In this document: positions 34,968 through 45,242 of the stretch, one piece after another
How the letters are laid out: the number at the start of each line of letters is the position of its first letter
Position numbering within the stretch: position 1 is the first letter of the stretch
NCBI RefSeq assembly: GCF_038096175.1
Contig: NZ_CP151099.1
Span: 7,666,001 to 7,730,000 of the forward strand
DNA length: 64,000 bases
Direction of reading: 5' to 3'
From: Nostoc sp. UHCC 0302
Lineage (GTDB): Bacteria; Cyanobacteriota; Cyanobacteriia; Cyanobacteriales; Nostocaceae
The notes under the pieces: model-generated
Seen by the model: only the letters and a program-made list of their open reading frames with translations
The model's database searches: none
What the model was told of the DNA's origin: nothing
Made by a program: the position numbers and the translations under genes

Positions 34968-35838
34968 TTCCCTGTGACAACTGCACGTTCTCTGGTGATA
35001 GGTGTTGCTCCAACCAATCTTCTAAATCGGTCAGCACCTCTTGATAATTGAAGTCGTTTTGAAGCTCGTGATAGGCTTGCGGATACACCACTCGCAACTT
35101 ATCTTCGTATACAACTCGTTGGTAAAAAATTTCGCCTCCTTCTGGTAGAGTCACTCTGTCAGATCCACCGTGGAGAATTAACAACGGCAATTGCCAATCA
35201 GCAGCATGAGCATTAACCCAAGCAACGGTAGCAAAGAATTCCGTAGCTAGACGCGCACTAGCTAGTGTATGGCGTAGTTTATCTTGAGCGTAAGCGGCTA
35301 AAACTTTCTCATCTCGTGAACCGGCAGATAAATCCATGCCTGTATTCAAGGTGAAACGCGGCCAGACTTGTGAGAGCAAGTTTCCTAAGAGTAACCGAAA
35401 TTTTGACACCCCAACTTTCCCTAAAGCTGGTGCTAAGGTGATTACACCTTGCAATGCGGATATTTGTTGGGGATAACGCAAAACATAGTCTAAGACAATT
35501 ACCGAGCCTAAGCTATGACCTAAAAGAAAAATTGGGGTTTTTGGCTGCTGGCTTTGAATTAACTGTAAAAAAGCTCGAAGGTCTTCGCGAAACTCACTCC
35601 AAGAGTTGATATAGCCTCGTTGACCTGGTGAGCGTCCATGACCACGCAAATCCAAACCGTAAACAGCGTATTTCTTGGGTATGAGATGCTCAACTACATT
35701 ATTGTACCGTCCGCTGTGCGCTCCTAATCCATGCACGATCGCTAATACTCCCCTCACCTTCCCCTCTGGATGCCAGCTTTGGTAATACAGTTCGAGCTTC
35801 CCGACACCTTGAAATGTGCCTTCGTTATGGTAGATCAT
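34960..35838 (-). CDS. alpha/beta hydrolase, monoacylglycerol lipase-like
   Basis: 292-aa serine hydrolase. Nucleophile elbow FLLGHSLGSVIVLDY, oxyanion strand VLAIVHGLGAHSGRYNNVV, and YGLDLRGHGRSPGQRG. Acid Asp is in LILHGGSDRVTLPEGG and catalytic His in VYPQAYHELQND. The family (Hydrolase_4) includes lysophospholipases and monoglyceride lipases; the substrate is inferred only. The last codons fall in a repeated sequence, so the C-terminal tail may have been altered by that element. Confidence 0.86.
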   Translation of the reverse strand: MIYHNEGTFQGVGKLELYYQSWHPEGKVRGVLAIVHGLGAHSGRYNNVVEHLIPKKYAVYGLDLRGHGRSPGQRGYINSWSEFREDLRAFLQLIQSQQPKTPIFLLGHSLGSVIVLDYVLRYPQQISALQGVITLAPALGKVGVSKFRLLLGNLLSQVWPRFTLNTGMDLSAGSRDEKVLAAYAQDKLRHTLASARLATEFFATVAWVNAHAADWQLPLLILHGGSDRVTLPEGGEIFYQRVVYEDKLRVVYPQAYHELQNDFNYQEVLTDLEDWLEQHLSPENVQLSQGNS

Positions 35839-36150
35839 AGAATTAATTTTTTACGCTTTTTCCCAGCAAGCTACTAGCTTATCAAGGTACATTGTAAAGA
35901 AAATGGCTTACTTCCTTGGAAGGAATCACAGGCGAGGGAATTGCCTTTATATATCTAAATATAAACAAAACAGTTAGATTTCAAGCCTCAGCTTCTAACT
36001 GTGGGTTAGTTAATAATTCGTGCTAAAGAATTATCATTTGTTTATGAATTCAAAGAGGGTTTTATCAAAAGTTCTTCTAGCGAATCTGTTCGGGAAGACC
36101 TAGCTGATGAGGTAACTTCTCAAGTTCATGCCGATGAAAAAACAGGTGAC
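35839..36150. other. spacer with open extension of the acyltransferase frame
   Basis: About 310 bp. From roughly 36012 the frame of the acyltransferase gene is open with no ATG, GTG or TTG until 36151, so part of it may be coding. No hairpins seen. Confidence 0.4.
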
Positions 36151-37095
36151 TTGACAAACAGCCATCAGCTGGAAAACAGTACACAAGCAAAAACTTTACC
36201 GCCTCTGAGTGCTGCAACAATTAAGCGGGTACAAGAGGGTGTGGTGGCAGCTAGCGATCGCGCTGTTCGCCTGATTATAGAAGAAACTCTCAATCGTTTA
36301 GAAGCCATTAATCAAGGACATCCTGAACCGAGAGCTAACCCTTGGTTGCGGCGTTTTGTGATGCGATCGCTTATCCATCTTCTTTTCCGGGTACGGGTCG
36401 AACACCTCAAAAATATACCTCAAGAACCAGCAATTTTAGCAGTCAACCATCTCCACCACATCGATCCATTGCTGCTGCTGGGTGAACTTCCTACCCAACC
36501 CTACTACTACATCTTGGGTGATGCTCGTACCCTTTATAACAAGTGGTGGAAGCGCTTGATTTTACGTTTTACCGGGGGTGTCATCCCTTTAGAACGGATT
36601 TGGAAAGAAGAATTTGCAGTTATCAAAGCTGCTAAAGCCGGACGGGAAGATTTAGTTGATTTGGCTAATGCGATCGCGCAGACTGTACCCACAGGAGGGG
36701 ACATACAGACACTAAGACAAATAGACCGCATTGTTTTAGGAATTTTGGCTCATGGAGACGGGATGATTCTCTTTCCCGAAGGCAGGCTGGGAACTGCTGA
36801 GGGTAACTTACATCTTCCCCTGAAGCGAGGAACTGTGATTTACGCCTTGCGAGCTGGAGTACCAATAGTTCCTGTAGCGTTAATTGGGACTCATGACCTT
36901 TATTTGCGGAAAGAGTTAACAATTCGAGTTGGGGAGCCATTACACTTTTCGCAAACGGCTAGGCCGAAGCGAAAAGAAGTGGAAGGAGCTTTGGAGGCTT
37001 TGCAAAATGCAATGCTTGCTTTGTTACCAACAAATTATCAGGAACCAAAAGAACCAAAGATGTTAAATCATTTCCTAAATCATATGTTGTGGTAA
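36151..37095 (+). CDS. plsC: 1-acyl-sn-glycerol-3-phosphate acyltransferase family protein
   Basis: 314 aa from TTG 36151. PlsC fold: the catalytic motif NHLHHIDPLLLLG (H-x4-D), ARTLYNKWWKRLILRFTGGVIPLER, FPEGRLGTAEGNLH and VPIVPVALIGTHD. It acylates lysophosphatidate to phosphatidate in membrane lipid synthesis, or a similar acceptor. The acyltransferase domain starts about residue 60. The frame is open for about 46 codons upstream of the TTG, with no standard start but a GAGGG-ATC arrangement, so the true N-terminus is uncertain. Confidence 0.82.
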   Translation: MTNSHQLENSTQAKTLPPLSAATIKRVQEGVVAASDRAVRLIIEETLNRLEAINQGHPEPRANPWLRRFVMRSLIHLLFRVRVEHLKNIPQEPAILAVNHLHHIDPLLLLGELPTQPYYYILGDARTLYNKWWKRLILRFTGGVIPLERIWKEEFAVIKAAKAGREDLVDLANAIAQTVPTGGDIQTLRQIDRIVLGILAHGDGMILFPEGRLGTAEGNLHLPLKRGTVIYALRAGVPIVPVALIGTHDLYLRKELTIRVGEPLHFSQTARPKRKEVEGALEALQNAMLALLPTNYQEPKEPKMLNHFLNHMLW

Positions 37096-37275
37096 AAGAT
37101 AACTCCTCTAAAAAATTTGTAACTTTAGAAATTAGCTAATAAGCCTTGTGGCAATGCCCAGTGCGATCGCTTATCTTGTAGCATAGCTATTTCTAAAAGA
37201 GTAGGAAGTAGTTGGAGCAGAAAAAGAATAACTCTTAGTTATTAATCAATGCCCCATGCCCGATGTCCCAGTCTT

Positions 37276-38025
37276 CTAAACTTTCCCAAATCGCCGTTCC
37301 CGTTGCTGGTAGGCACACAAGGCGCGGTGAAACTCGGCACGATCAAAATCTGGCCAAAGAGCATCTGTTATGTAAATTTCCCCATAAGCCATTTGCCAGA
37401 GTAGGAAATTCGAGAGGCGCATTTCCCCACTAGTACGAATTAACAAATCCGGGTCAGTAATTCCGGCTGTGTAGAGATGGCTTTGAAACACCTCTTCATC
37501 AATTTCATTTGGTTGTAGCAACCCTTGTTGGACTTTTTCAGCGATCGCCCGACAAGCTTGTAAAATCTCTTGCCGTCCACCATAATTAGTTGCGACTGAA
37601 AATCGAATACCGCGATTATCCTTAGTTTCTGCCATTGAACGGGAAATTTCTTTTTGGAGCGATGATGGCAGAGCTTGCAAATTTCCCACAAACTTAATTT
37701 GAACATTCTCTTCGACCATTTCCCGCAGTTCTTGCCGCAAAACTCTTTGGAACAGAGTCATCAAAAAATCTACTTCTTCCTGCGGTCTTTTCCAGTTTTC
37801 TGTCGAAAAAGCATAAGCCGTCAACGCCTGAATTCCCCAATCCTGGCAACAGCGAAGTAAATCCTTGAGAGCATCTACTCCTCGCTTATGACCCATAATT
37901 CGAGGAAGACCTTGACGTTTAGCCCATCGACCATTGCCATCCATAATCACCGCAACGTGCTTGGGTAGCAGTTCTCGTTTCAAGTCACTGGGCAAATCTT
38001 GCAGTTTAGTTTGTTGTACTGTCAT
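37276..38025 (-). CDS. uppS: isoprenyl transferase (undecaprenyl diphosphate synthase)
   Basis: 249-aa cis-prenyltransferase. [19 protein letters not shown] carries the catalytic Asp and diphosphate-binding loop, then [21 protein letters not shown] and the C-terminal [17 protein letters not shown]. Makes the C55 lipid carrier for peptidoglycan, or polyprenols. Its start overlaps the stop of cdaA by 4 bp (38022-38025), so the two are translationally coupled. Confidence 0.95.
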   Translation of the reverse strand: MTVQQTKLQDLPSDLKRELLPKHVAVIMDGNGRWAKRQGLPRIMGHKRGVDALKDLLRCCQDWGIQALTAYAFSTENWKRPQEEVDFLMTLFQRVLRQELREMVEENVQIKFVGNLQALPSSLQKEISRSMAETKDNRGIRFSVATNYGGRQEILQACRAIAEKVQQGLLQPNEIDEEVFQSHLYTAGITDPDLLIRTSGEMRLSNFLLWQMAYGEIYITDALWPDFDRAEFHRALCAYQQRERRFGKV

Positions 38026-38945
38026 TTTTTATCTCGAGAAGCGGTCGATGGTAATCCGAGTAAACGTGAAACCAGTGCTAGTGCCTTCCCACCTATTTGA
38101 CGAGCCAAGCTGAACAAACCAGGGGCGACAGCTTCCCGATCTACAGCTGGGGACAATTGAGCCTCTAATGACTCTTTCAGTTTCCTGATTGTCAGCGGTC
38201 TATTTAGGGTTCCCCGTTCCGCTAAGGAAATAGAACCAGTCTCTTCTGATACAACGACACAAATGCAATTTTCGACCCGCTCAGTAATTCCCATCGCCGC
38301 CCGATGGCGTGTTCCCAACTGGCGTGAGGCTGTGCGTCCCGAAAGTGGTAAAATTATACCTGATGCCACAATCCGCGAACCACGGATCAATGTTGCTCCG
38401 TCGTGTAACAAAGTTTTCGGCTGAAAAATTGTCTGTATTAGTTCCTTAGAAACTTCCGCATTTAGCTTTACTCCTGGCACAGAAAAATCTCGCTCATCAA
38501 TTGGGCCTGTAGTTTCCACAATTAGTAAAGCTCCAATGCGGTTTTTTGACAATTCTTTAACAGCTTCAACAATTTCATCAATTACACTATCAGACTTCGG
38601 GATTGCTAGACGGTCGGGTTGAAACAACTGCCGGAATTCGCCACGTCCCAATTGTTCTAAAAACCTACGAAACTCTGACTGTAGAGCAACTGCCATCGCT
38701 ACAGCGCAACCAATGACTAACTTTTCCAGGACAAAATTTAGTAGAGGCAGCCCCAATCTGCCACTTAGTGCTGAGGCTAACATCAAGATAATAAATCCTC
38801 GCACCATCCACAGTGTCCGGCGCTCACTAATAATAACTAGTATCATGTACGTCAGCGCCAGCACTAACACAATATCCAGAGTCCCAAACAGCAAGGACTG
38901 CGACCATCCTAGGTTTGTCAGCCATTGCTTCCACCAATCTCTCAT
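38022..38945 (-). CDS. cdaA: diadenylate cyclase CdaA (DacA)
   Basis: 307 aa. Three N-terminal membrane helices (about 18-90) are followed by the DisA_N cyclase domain. The catalytic motif [11 protein letters not shown] (DGA) and [12 protein letters not shown] (RHR) are intact. Converts two ATP to cyclic di-AMP, a regulator of osmolyte and potassium transport and, in cyanobacteria, day-night survival. Lies between lysA and uppS, both linked to cell wall; uppS overlaps it. Confidence 0.94.
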   Translation of the reverse strand: MRDWWKQWLTNLGWSQSLLFGTLDIVLVLALTYMILVIISERRTLWMVRGFIILMLASALSGRLGLPLLNFVLEKLVIGCAVAMAVALQSEFRRFLEQLGRGEFRQLFQPDRLAIPKSDSVIDEIVEAVKELSKNRIGALLIVETTGPIDERDFSVPGVKLNAEVSKELIQTIFQPKTLLHDGATLIRGSRIVASGIILPLSGRTASRQLGTRHRAAMGITERVENCICVVVSEETGSISLAERGTLNRPLTIRKLKESLEAQLSPAVDREAVAPGLFSLARQIGGKALALVSRLLGLPSTASRDKK

Positions 38946-38980
38946 GACATCTGGAATCTACTTATGCCTTTAATTACAGT

Positions 38981-39022
38981 TAGTCATTAGTCATTAGTCA
39001 TTAGTCATTAGTCATTAGTCAT
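38981..39022. repeat. TAGTCAT heptanucleotide tandem repeat, 6 units
   Basis: Six perfect consecutive TAGTCAT units, with complementary CTAATGAC at 39047-39054. This is a short tandemly repeated sequence of the type characteristic of heterocystous cyanobacteria. Confidence 0.92.
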
Positions 39023-39055
39023 TTGTAATTAGTTCCTGCTTAATAACTAATGACC

Positions 39056-39215
39056 CTTACGGGTTCGCCTTTCTCCTATCGGAGACGCTATATGTAGCTT
39101 ACTTCCCCGAAAGGGTACGGGTTCAACAGTTACTGACGGCGGGGGGAACCCCCATGCTTCACCAGCCACCTGCGGAGGGAACCTCCACTCAGGTTTTCCC
39201 CGCAGTGCTGGACTC
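39056..39215. repeat. GC-rich dispersed repeat block
   Basis: Contains ATCGGAGACGCTATATG and hairpins GGGGGAACCCCC (39139 region) and GAGGGAACCTCC. Similar GGAGACGCT sequence occurs after lrtA. No gene. Confidence 0.5.
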
Positions 39216-39230
39216 ACAAATGACAAATGA

Positions 39231-40625
39231 CTAACTTTTCAGTCTTTCTGGTAGGCAATCTTGTCGAATTAAGTCTTGATAAGTTTCGCGTTGCAAAATT
39301 AAATTTGCTTCGCCATTCGCCACTAAAACTGCTGCCGGTCGGGGTAAGCGGTTATAGTTAGATGCCATACTGTAATTGTACGCACCAGTTCCCATAACTA
39401 CGAGAATATCCCCTGGTTCTGTTTTTGGCAGTTGGGCATTTTTAATCAGAATATCTCCTGATTCACAATGTTTACCAGCAATTGTTACAGTTTCTGTTAA
39501 CGGAGCAGACATTTTATTAGCTACTACTGCCCGATAAACTGATTGGTAAGTAATTGGGCGTGGATTATCAGACAATCCTCCATCAACCGCTATATAAGTA
39601 CGAATATCAGGAACAACTTTTGATGAGCCGATGGTGTAAGCAGTGACGCCAGCTGTGGCAATTAGCGATCGCCCCGGTTCACTAAGTAACTTCGGCAAAG
39701 GCAAATTTTCTGCTGCACAAGCTTCTTCAATCACTTCACAAATCGGCTTTACCCACTCTTCAATGCTGGGTGGATCGTCTGATTCTATATAAGTAATTCC
39801 CAATCCGCCACCTACATCTAATTCTGTAAGAGTTAAACCATAGCTAGCAGCTTTAGTTAACCACTGCACCATCAAAGCAGCTAAATCCCGATGCGGTTGA
39901 CGTTCAAAAATTTGGGAACCAATATGAGCGTGTACCCCTACACAATTGAGCGCCGGTTGCTGACTCACAAAAGCAAACACTTGATCCAAATCGCCAGGGT
40001 CAAAACCAAATTTACTGTCTAAATGACCAGTACGAATATATTCGTGAGTATGACAATCAATACCGGGAGTCAGACGTAGGAGAATCCGCACAGGCTGTTG
40101 CTTGCCTGCTAATTCAACGAGAGTTTGCAACTCATACCAGTTATCTGCCACAATGTTCGCACCAGACTCAATTGCATAAAGCAGTTCTGCACGAGATTTA
40201 TTATTACCGTGGAAGTAAATTTTCTCGGCGCTGACACCTGCTGTTATGGCTGTGTAGAGTTCGCCGCCAGAGGCGACATCGATTCCTAATCCTTCACTAT
40301 TGGCGATCGCGCAAACTGCTAGACAGTTCCAGGCTTTTGAGGCGTAAAGTACTTGAGATTCGCCTTTGTAATACTGTTTGAAAGCATTTCTGTATTGCTG
40401 ACAAGCTGATCGCAAGGTTTCTTCATCTAAAATATATAAAGGTGAACCAAACTGCTGAACTAGGGTTGTGACATCACACCCACCAATTTCCAGGAGGTCA
40501 TGATGAACTCTGGCAGTTAAGGGTAGAAGTTGCTGATTGGGCGAAAGATTGGAGTTGGTGCTGTGCTTTTGAGGTAAATACTGACTACCAGAATGTTTAA
40601 CCCCAGTGGGGTGAGTCGATACCAT
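39231..40625 (-). CDS. lysA: diaminopimelate decarboxylase
   Basis: 464 aa, PLP-dependent fold III. PLP lysine in VLYASKAWNCLAV, phosphate-binding HIGSQIF and LDVGGGLGITY, catalytic Cys in GKHCESGDILIKN, and the C-terminal MGTGAYNYSMASNYNRLPRP. Converts meso-diaminopimelate to lysine, the last step of lysine synthesis, and so competes with peptidoglycan for its precursor. Upstream of cdaA and uppS on the same strand with a 285-bp repeat-filled gap. Confidence 0.95.
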   Translation of the reverse strand: MVSTHPTGVKHSGSQYLPQKHSTNSNLSPNQQLLPLTARVHHDLLEIGGCDVTTLVQQFGSPLYILDEETLRSACQQYRNAFKQYYKGESQVLYASKAWNCLAVCAIANSEGLGIDVASGGELYTAITAGVSAEKIYFHGNNKSRAELLYAIESGANIVADNWYELQTLVELAGKQQPVRILLRLTPGIDCHTHEYIRTGHLDSKFGFDPGDLDQVFAFVSQQPALNCVGVHAHIGSQIFERQPHRDLAALMVQWLTKAASYGLTLTELDVGGGLGITYIESDDPPSIEEWVKPICEVIEEACAAENLPLPKLLSEPGRSLIATAGVTAYTIGSSKVVPDIRTYIAVDGGLSDNPRPITYQSVYRAVVANKMSAPLTETVTIAGKHCESGDILIKNAQLPKTEPGDILVVMGTGAYNYSMASNYNRLPRPAAVLVANGEANLILQRETYQDLIRQDCLPERLKS

Positions 40626-40716
40626 AACTATAAAGAGTTGTCCTTGTTAAAATTACGGGCGTGATTAAGTCTCCGATTCCCAGTTTACAAAGGCTTTGTA
40701 ACCTTATCCAATAAAT

Positions 40717-41265
40717 GTGATCTCATTAGACTTAGAACTTCAATTATTAACCCCAGAGCATCTGAGTGCAATTCTAGAACTAGATCAAGCTTGTTTTGGT
40801 GGTTTATGGACTTTAGAAGGCTACCAACGAGAGCTGGAAAGTCCTAACAGTGATCTACTGGGTTTATTTTCCCCTGTCTCTAGTTTAAGATTGCTAGGGA
40901 TGGGTTGCTTTTGGTCAATTTTAGACGAAGCTCATATTACAATTTTGGCAGTTCATCCCCAATATCATGGTCAAGGTTTGGGGCAGGCTCTACTATATTC
41001 ACTCATAAAGACAGCTTGCGATCGCGGTTTGGAGCGAGCTACTCTCGAAGTTCGAGCTTCCAACTCGGCAGCCATATCTTTATATCAAAAATTTGGCTTC
41101 AAAACAGCTGGGCGACGGCGACGTTATTACAAAGATAACGATGAAGATGCACTAATTCTTTGGATTTCTGAGTTGCAAGAGCCGCAATTTCAAGATAATT
41201 TAGACAATTGGCATACCCAAGTTAGCGATCGCTTGAGAAAATCTTCTTGGCATATTGCTTTTTAA
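40717..41265 (+). CDS. rimI: ribosomal protein S18-alanine N-acetyltransferase
   Basis: 182-aa GNAT protein. N-terminal LTPEHLSAILELDQACFGGLWTLEGY, acetyl-CoA loop VHPQYHGQGLGQALL, then LEVRASNSAAISLYQKFGFKTAGRRRRYY as in RimI. Acetylates the N-terminal Ala of S18. Start is GTG 40717; the overlapping ATG two bases earlier reads straight into a stop. The C-terminal 35 residues are longer than E. coli RimI. Confidence 0.88.
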   Translation: MISLDLELQLLTPEHLSAILELDQACFGGLWTLEGYQRELESPNSDLLGLFSPVSSLRLLGMGCFWSILDEAHITILAVHPQYHGQGLGQALLYSLIKTACDRGLERATLEVRASNSAAISLYQKFGFKTAGRRRRYYKDNDEDALILWISELQEPQFQDNLDNWHTQVSDRLRKSSWHIAF

Positions 41266-41871
41266 GCTCTACTTCGTTCATCGAGTCATCTAAACCAGAG
41301 TATGCATTAAAAGTTACAACCTTGAGCAGCTAACTTTAACGATTCTGTGAGGTTTGGATGGGACGGCTCCTACCCAGACACGATTAATCGCATCTGTACT
41401 CCTGTATCTTTAACCTGCTGAGACACCAGCTATCTCAGCGATGCTGCTTTTAACCTTTACTTGCATGGCAATGGTTTTAACTTGACTGTTGACTACCTTC
41501 AGATCAAACCGCAATTTTGCAGTATTTGATTGAATTTAAATAACATTTTGTTGTGGTTTCTTAATATAAAAAATTCTCATCAAATAACTTTTCTTGACAA
41601 AATAAAATATTTTTGCTACAAGTAAATGTTTGGGATTAGATTAAAAAAGGCTAAATCCCAGCAGTCAGTTATTCGTAGCAATGCTAAAAACGCTGGTAAA
41701 GTCAAGCTCCTCAGTACACTAGCCACATAAAAGTTATAAATATTTAGCAATTACCAGATTAACCTGAGTAATGCGATTTGGATGTCTATAATCTTTATAC
41801 AGGCATCCAAAAGCTTTGCCTGTGCTAAAATCAGCGTACCGGCACGACGCAGGTGATGGGATCAATGCCAT
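41266..41871. other. long intergenic region upstream of clpC
   Basis: About 600 bp without a protein gene. The candidate promoter at 41594-41622 would give a leader of about 240 nt. I saw no riboswitch fold. Confidence 0.5.
41594..41622 (+). promoter_or_regulatory. candidate sigma70-type promoter of clpC
   Basis: Perfect -35 TTGACA (41594-41599), 17-nt spacer, -10 TACAAG (41617-41622). Confidence 0.45.
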
Positions 41872-44340
41872 ATGTTTGAACGCTTCACAGAAAAAGCCAT
41901 TAAGGTAATCATGCTGGCCCAAGAAGAGGCCCGCCGTTTAGGTCACAATTTTGTCGGTACCGAGCAGATCCTCCTGGGTCTGATTGGCGAAGGTACCGGC
42001 GTGGCCGCCAAGGTGCTGAAATCAATGGGTGTCAATCTCAAAGATGCCCGAATTGAAGTTGAAAAAATTATAGGTCGAGGATCAGGCTTTGTTGCCGTGG
42101 AAATTCCGTTTACCCCACGGGCAAAGCGAGTTCTGGAACTATCCTTGGAAGAAGCACGCCAACTGGGGCATAACTACATTGGCACCGAGCATCTGCTGTT
42201 GGGCCTAATCCGTGAAGGGGAAGGTGTAGCAGCCAGGGTGCTAGAAAACCTCGGTGTGGATCTATCTAAGGTAAGAACTCAAGTCATCCGCATGTTGGGA
42301 GAAACTGCTGAAGTTTCACCAGGTGGTTCATCCGGTCGCACAAAAACCCCGACTTTGGATGAATTTGGTTCAAACCTGACCCAAATGGCGACAGACAACA
42401 AGCTCGACCCAGTGGTGGGACGTGCTAAAGAGATTGAACGGGTGATCCAGATATTGGGTCGTCGGACAAAAAATAACCCAGTGCTGATTGGGGAACCAGG
42501 GGTTGGTAAAACCGCGATCGCTGAAGGTTTAGCGACACGCATCGCCAATAAAGATGTCCCCGACATCCTGGAAGATAAGCGGGTGGTAACGCTAGATATC
42601 GGCTTGCTCGTAGCTGGAACCAAGTACCGAGGCGAATTTGAAGAACGCCTGAAAAAAATCATGGATGAAATCCGCTCAGCGGGTAATGTCATTCTCGTGA
42701 TTGACGAGGTACACACCTTAATTGGTGCAGGTGCGGCAGAAGGTGCAATAGATGCAGCAAATATCCTCAAGCCAGCTTTGGCTAGGGGTGAATTACAGTG
42801 CATCGGGGCGACAACTCTAGATGAATATCGTAAACACATCGAGCGAGATGCAGCCCTAGAGCGTCGCTTCCAACCAGTAATGGTAGGTGAACCGTCAGTC
42901 GATGAGACAATCGAAATTTTGTATGGTTTACGCGATCGCTACGAGCAACACCACAAGCTGAAAATCTCCGATGAAGCATTGGTGGCGGCGGCAAAGTTGT
43001 CTGATCGTTATATTAGCGATCGCTACCTCCCAGATAAAGCAATCGACTTGATTGATGAAGCTGGTTCTAGAGTGCGTTTGATTAACTCCCAACTGCCACC
43101 CGCAGCTAAGGAGTTAGACAAAGAACTCCGTCAGATATTAAAAGAAAAAGACGATGCAGTCCGCTCGCAAGACTTTGACCGAGCAGGGGAATTGCGCGAT
43201 CGCGAAATGGAAATCAAAGCCGAAATTCGCGCGATCGCCCAAAGCAAGACCAACGCTAGCGGCTCTGAGGGTGAAGAACCTGTAGTTACAGAAGAAGACA
43301 TTGCTCACATTGTCGCTTCTTGGACTGGAGTACCGGTGAACAAGCTCACCGAATCTGAATCCGAAAAGCTGTTGCACATGGAAGACACCCTGCATCAGCG
43401 TCTTATTGGTCAAGACGAGGCTGTGAAGGCTGTTTCACGGGCAATTCGTCGCGCTCGTGTCGGTTTGAAAAATCCCAATCGACCCATTGCTAGTTTTGTC
43501 TTCTCTGGGCCTACTGGTGTAGGTAAAACCGAGTTGGCGAAGTCTTTGGCATCTTACTTCTTCGGTTCTGAAGAAGCGATGATCCGCTTGGATATGTCGG
43601 AATACATGGAGCGTCATACCGTCAGCAAACTGATTGGTTCACCTCCTGGTTATGTGGGTTATAACGAAGGCGGTCAATTGACTGAAGCCGTGCGGCGGCG
43701 TCCTTACACCGTGGTGCTGTTCGACGAAATCGAGAAAGCGCACCCCGATGTATTTAATATGCTGCTGCAAATTTTGGAAGACGGTCGGTTAACCGATGCC
43801 AAAGGTCGCACGGTGGACTTCAAGAACACCTTGCTGATATTAACTTCCAATATTGGTTCTAAGGTAATTGAAAAAGGCGGCAGCGGTATCGGCTTCGAGT
43901 TCTCCGAAGATGTCACCGAGTCAGCTTACAACCGCATTCGCTCCTTGGTGAACGAAGAACTGAAGCAGTACTTCCGTCCAGAGTTCCTCAACCGACTAGA
44001 TGAAATTATCGTCTTCCGTCAGTTGACTAAGCCAGAGGTGACACAAATCGCCGAAATTATGCTTAAGGAAGTCTTTGGTCGTCTAACAGAAAAGGGTATC
44101 ACCCTAGAAGTTACCGATCGCTTCAAAGACCGTCTCATCGAAGAAGGTTACAGTCCCAGCTACGGCGCAAGACCCTTACGTCGAGCAATTATGCGCTTGT
44201 TAGAAGATAGCCTAGCAGAAGAAATTCTGTCTGGTCGCATCAAGGATGGCGATACAGCCGTTGTTGATGTGGATGACAGTGGTACTGTGCAGGTGAGTTC
44301 TCAACAGCGCCGGGAATTGTTACCCCAAGGCGTTGAGTAA
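41872..44340 (+). CDS. clpC: ATP-dependent Clp protease ATPase subunit ClpC
   Basis: 822-aa AAA+ unfoldase. Two N-terminal Clp_N repeats ([21 protein letters not shown], then [15 protein letters not shown]). AAA1 Walker [14 protein letters not shown], then the middle UVR region ([18 protein letters not shown]) that defines ClpC. AAA2 Walker [13 protein letters not shown], with [16 protein letters not shown] and [12 protein letters not shown]. Feeds proteins to ClpP/ClpR; essential in cyanobacteria. A clear terminator follows. Its 3' end is partly duplicated 0.9 kb downstream. Confidence 0.97.
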   Translation: MFERFTEKAIKVIMLAQEEARRLGHNFVGTEQILLGLIGEGTGVAAKVLKSMGVNLKDARIEVEKIIGRGSGFVAVEIPFTPRAKRVLELSLEEARQLGHNYIGTEHLLLGLIREGEGVAARVLENLGVDLSKVRTQVIRMLGETAEVSPGGSSGRTKTPTLDEFGSNLTQMATDNKLDPVVGRAKEIERVIQILGRRTKNNPVLIGEPGVGKTAIAEGLATRIANKDVPDILEDKRVVTLDIGLLVAGTKYRGEFEERLKKIMDEIRSAGNVILVIDEVHTLIGAGAAEGAIDAANILKPALARGELQCIGATTLDEYRKHIERDAALERRFQPVMVGEPSVDETIEILYGLRDRYEQHHKLKISDEALVAAAKLSDRYISDRYLPDKAIDLIDEAGSRVRLINSQLPPAAKELDKELRQILKEKDDAVRSQDFDRAGELRDREMEIKAEIRAIAQSKTNASGSEGEEPVVTEEDIAHIVASWTGVPVNKLTESESEKLLHMEDTLHQRLIGQDEAVKAVSRAIRRARVGLKNPNRPIASFVFSGPTGVGKTELAKSLASYFFGSEEAMIRLDMSEYMERHTVSKLIGSPPGYVGYNEGGQLTEAVRRRPYTVVLFDEIEKAHPDVFNMLLQILEDGRLTDAKGRTVDFKNTLLILTSNIGSKVIEKGGSGIGFEFSEDVTESAYNRIRSLVNEELKQYFRPEFLNRLDEIIVFRQLTKPEVTQIAEIMLKEVFGRLTEKGITLEVTDRFKDRLIEEGYSPSYGARPLRRAIMRLLEDSLAEEILSGRIKDGDTAVVDVDDSGTVQVSSQQRRELLPQGVE

Positions 44341-44352
44341 GATTTAAAGTTT
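44320..44352. repeat. 33-bp direct repeat, left copy (clpC 3' end)
   Basis: Covers the last codons and stop of clpC. Matches 45243-45275 at 30 of 33 positions. The two copies bracket the small gene/retropepsin pair. Confidence 0.75.
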
Positions 44353-44380
44353 GGGACTTTAATCTCAAATAAAAAATTAT

Positions 44381-44415
44381 AAAACGGTAGAGTGTTTATT
44401 GCTCTACCGTTTTTT
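44381..44415 (+). terminator. rho-independent terminator of clpC
   Basis: AAAACGGTAGAG pairs perfectly with CTCTACCGTTTT around a 9-nt loop, then TT. Classic intrinsic terminator. Confidence 0.9.
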
Positions 44416-44553
44416 ATTCACTAAATATTTATTAACTACTCCAAATTTGGCTCTACTAGTATTTGATCTGCGGTAGTATATCGTTCACTAAACCGCCTTG
44501 TATTATAGCTTGGTAGTAGAATTAGGATACAACATGAACAAAGGAGCGAGGAC

Positions 44554-44826
44554 GTGGAAAGCATACTTTTAAGCCGCGAAGAAGTTGGACGACGTGCAAA
44601 AGAATTATATGAAAATAGCATCCGTCAACAAGTGGAACGAGAAGAAAACATCGGTAAAATGGTGATCATTGATATAGAAACAGGTGAATACGCAGTTGAT
44701 AAAACAGGCTTAGAATCGGCACGATATTTACGTAGCAAACGTCCATTTGCTCGACTTTTTGGTATTCGCATTGGTTATAAAGTTGCTGTTTCTTTCAGTG
44801 GTGAGATGGAGCGCGATTATCGGTGA
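44554..44826 (+). CDS. 90-aa protein of unknown function, partner of the retropepsin
   Basis: Starts GTG 44554 behind AAGGAG. N-terminal LLSREEVGRRAKELYENSIRQQVE is a charged amphipathic helix. The middle is MVIIDIETGEYAVDKTG, and the C-terminus is ESARYLRSKRPFARLFGIRIGYKVAVSFSG. Its stop overlaps the start of the protease gene by 4 bp (44823-44826), so they are coupled. Similar small proteins accompany clan AA proteases in cyanobacteria; size and order resemble antitoxin-toxin pairs, but the function is unknown. Confidence 0.78.
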   Translation: MESILLSREEVGRRAKELYENSIRQQVEREENIGKMVIIDIETGEYAVDKTGLESARYLRSKRPFARLFGIRIGYKVAVSFSGEMERDYR

Positions 44827-45188
44827 TTCCTGGTATTATCAAAAACGGACGTGCAACCGTTAACATAATATTTCGACTGTCAAATAAACCAAATTTTACT
44901 ATTGAATTTGTTATCGATACAGGTTTTACAGAGTTTCTTTCTCTGCCTCCAGCAGCAGTGACTCTATTGGGTTTCCCTTTTGTGTATGATATGTATGCAA
45001 ATTTAGCTGACAATAGTAATGTAATCTTGCCAGTACATCAAGCTAACATTATTTGGAATGGAGAAGAACGGGAAGTGAATGTACTTGCGACAGGAAAGCG
45101 ACCTTTACTAGGAACTGCTTTACTTGATGAGCATGAACTTGTCATACAGTTTATCGAAGGCGGTTTAGTAACAATTGATGAATTATAG
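44823..45188 (+). CDS. retropepsin-like (clan AA) aspartic protease
   Basis: 121 aa, size of one retroviral-type protease subunit. The catalytic motif is FVIDTGFTEFLSLPP (D-T-G with hydrophobic flank), and the C-terminal strand GKRPLLGTALLDEHELVIQF gives the conserved hydrophobic-hydrophobic-G segment of the fold. It would act as a homodimer. No transmembrane segment is present, unlike the DUF1758/PerP types. Translationally coupled to the 90-aa protein upstream, which is a plausible substrate or regulator. Confidence 0.82.
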   Translation: MIPGIIKNGRATVNIIFRLSNKPNFTIEFVIDTGFTEFLSLPPAAVTLLGFPFVYDMYANLADNSNVILPVHQANIIWNGEEREVNVLATGKRPLLGTALLDEHELVIQFIEGGLVTIDEL

Positions 45189-45242
45189 TTGCTTTCTGGT
45201 TATATCAAGTTTTTATCAATAGCAATATAGCAATGATAATTA

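Noticed and set aside
38981-39022. Heptamer array considered as a CRISPR array
   Set aside because: Units are contiguous with no spacers, so it is a simple tandem repeat. No CRISPR array was seen anywhere in the window.
42279-42839. 186-codon minus frame inside clpC
   Set aside because: Antisense shadow of a highly conserved coding region with strong codon bias.
44554-45188. Retropepsin pair considered as a retroelement fragment
   Set aside because: No reverse transcriptase, integrase or terminal repeat of retroelement type is nearby, and bacterial single-domain retropepsins are known independently.
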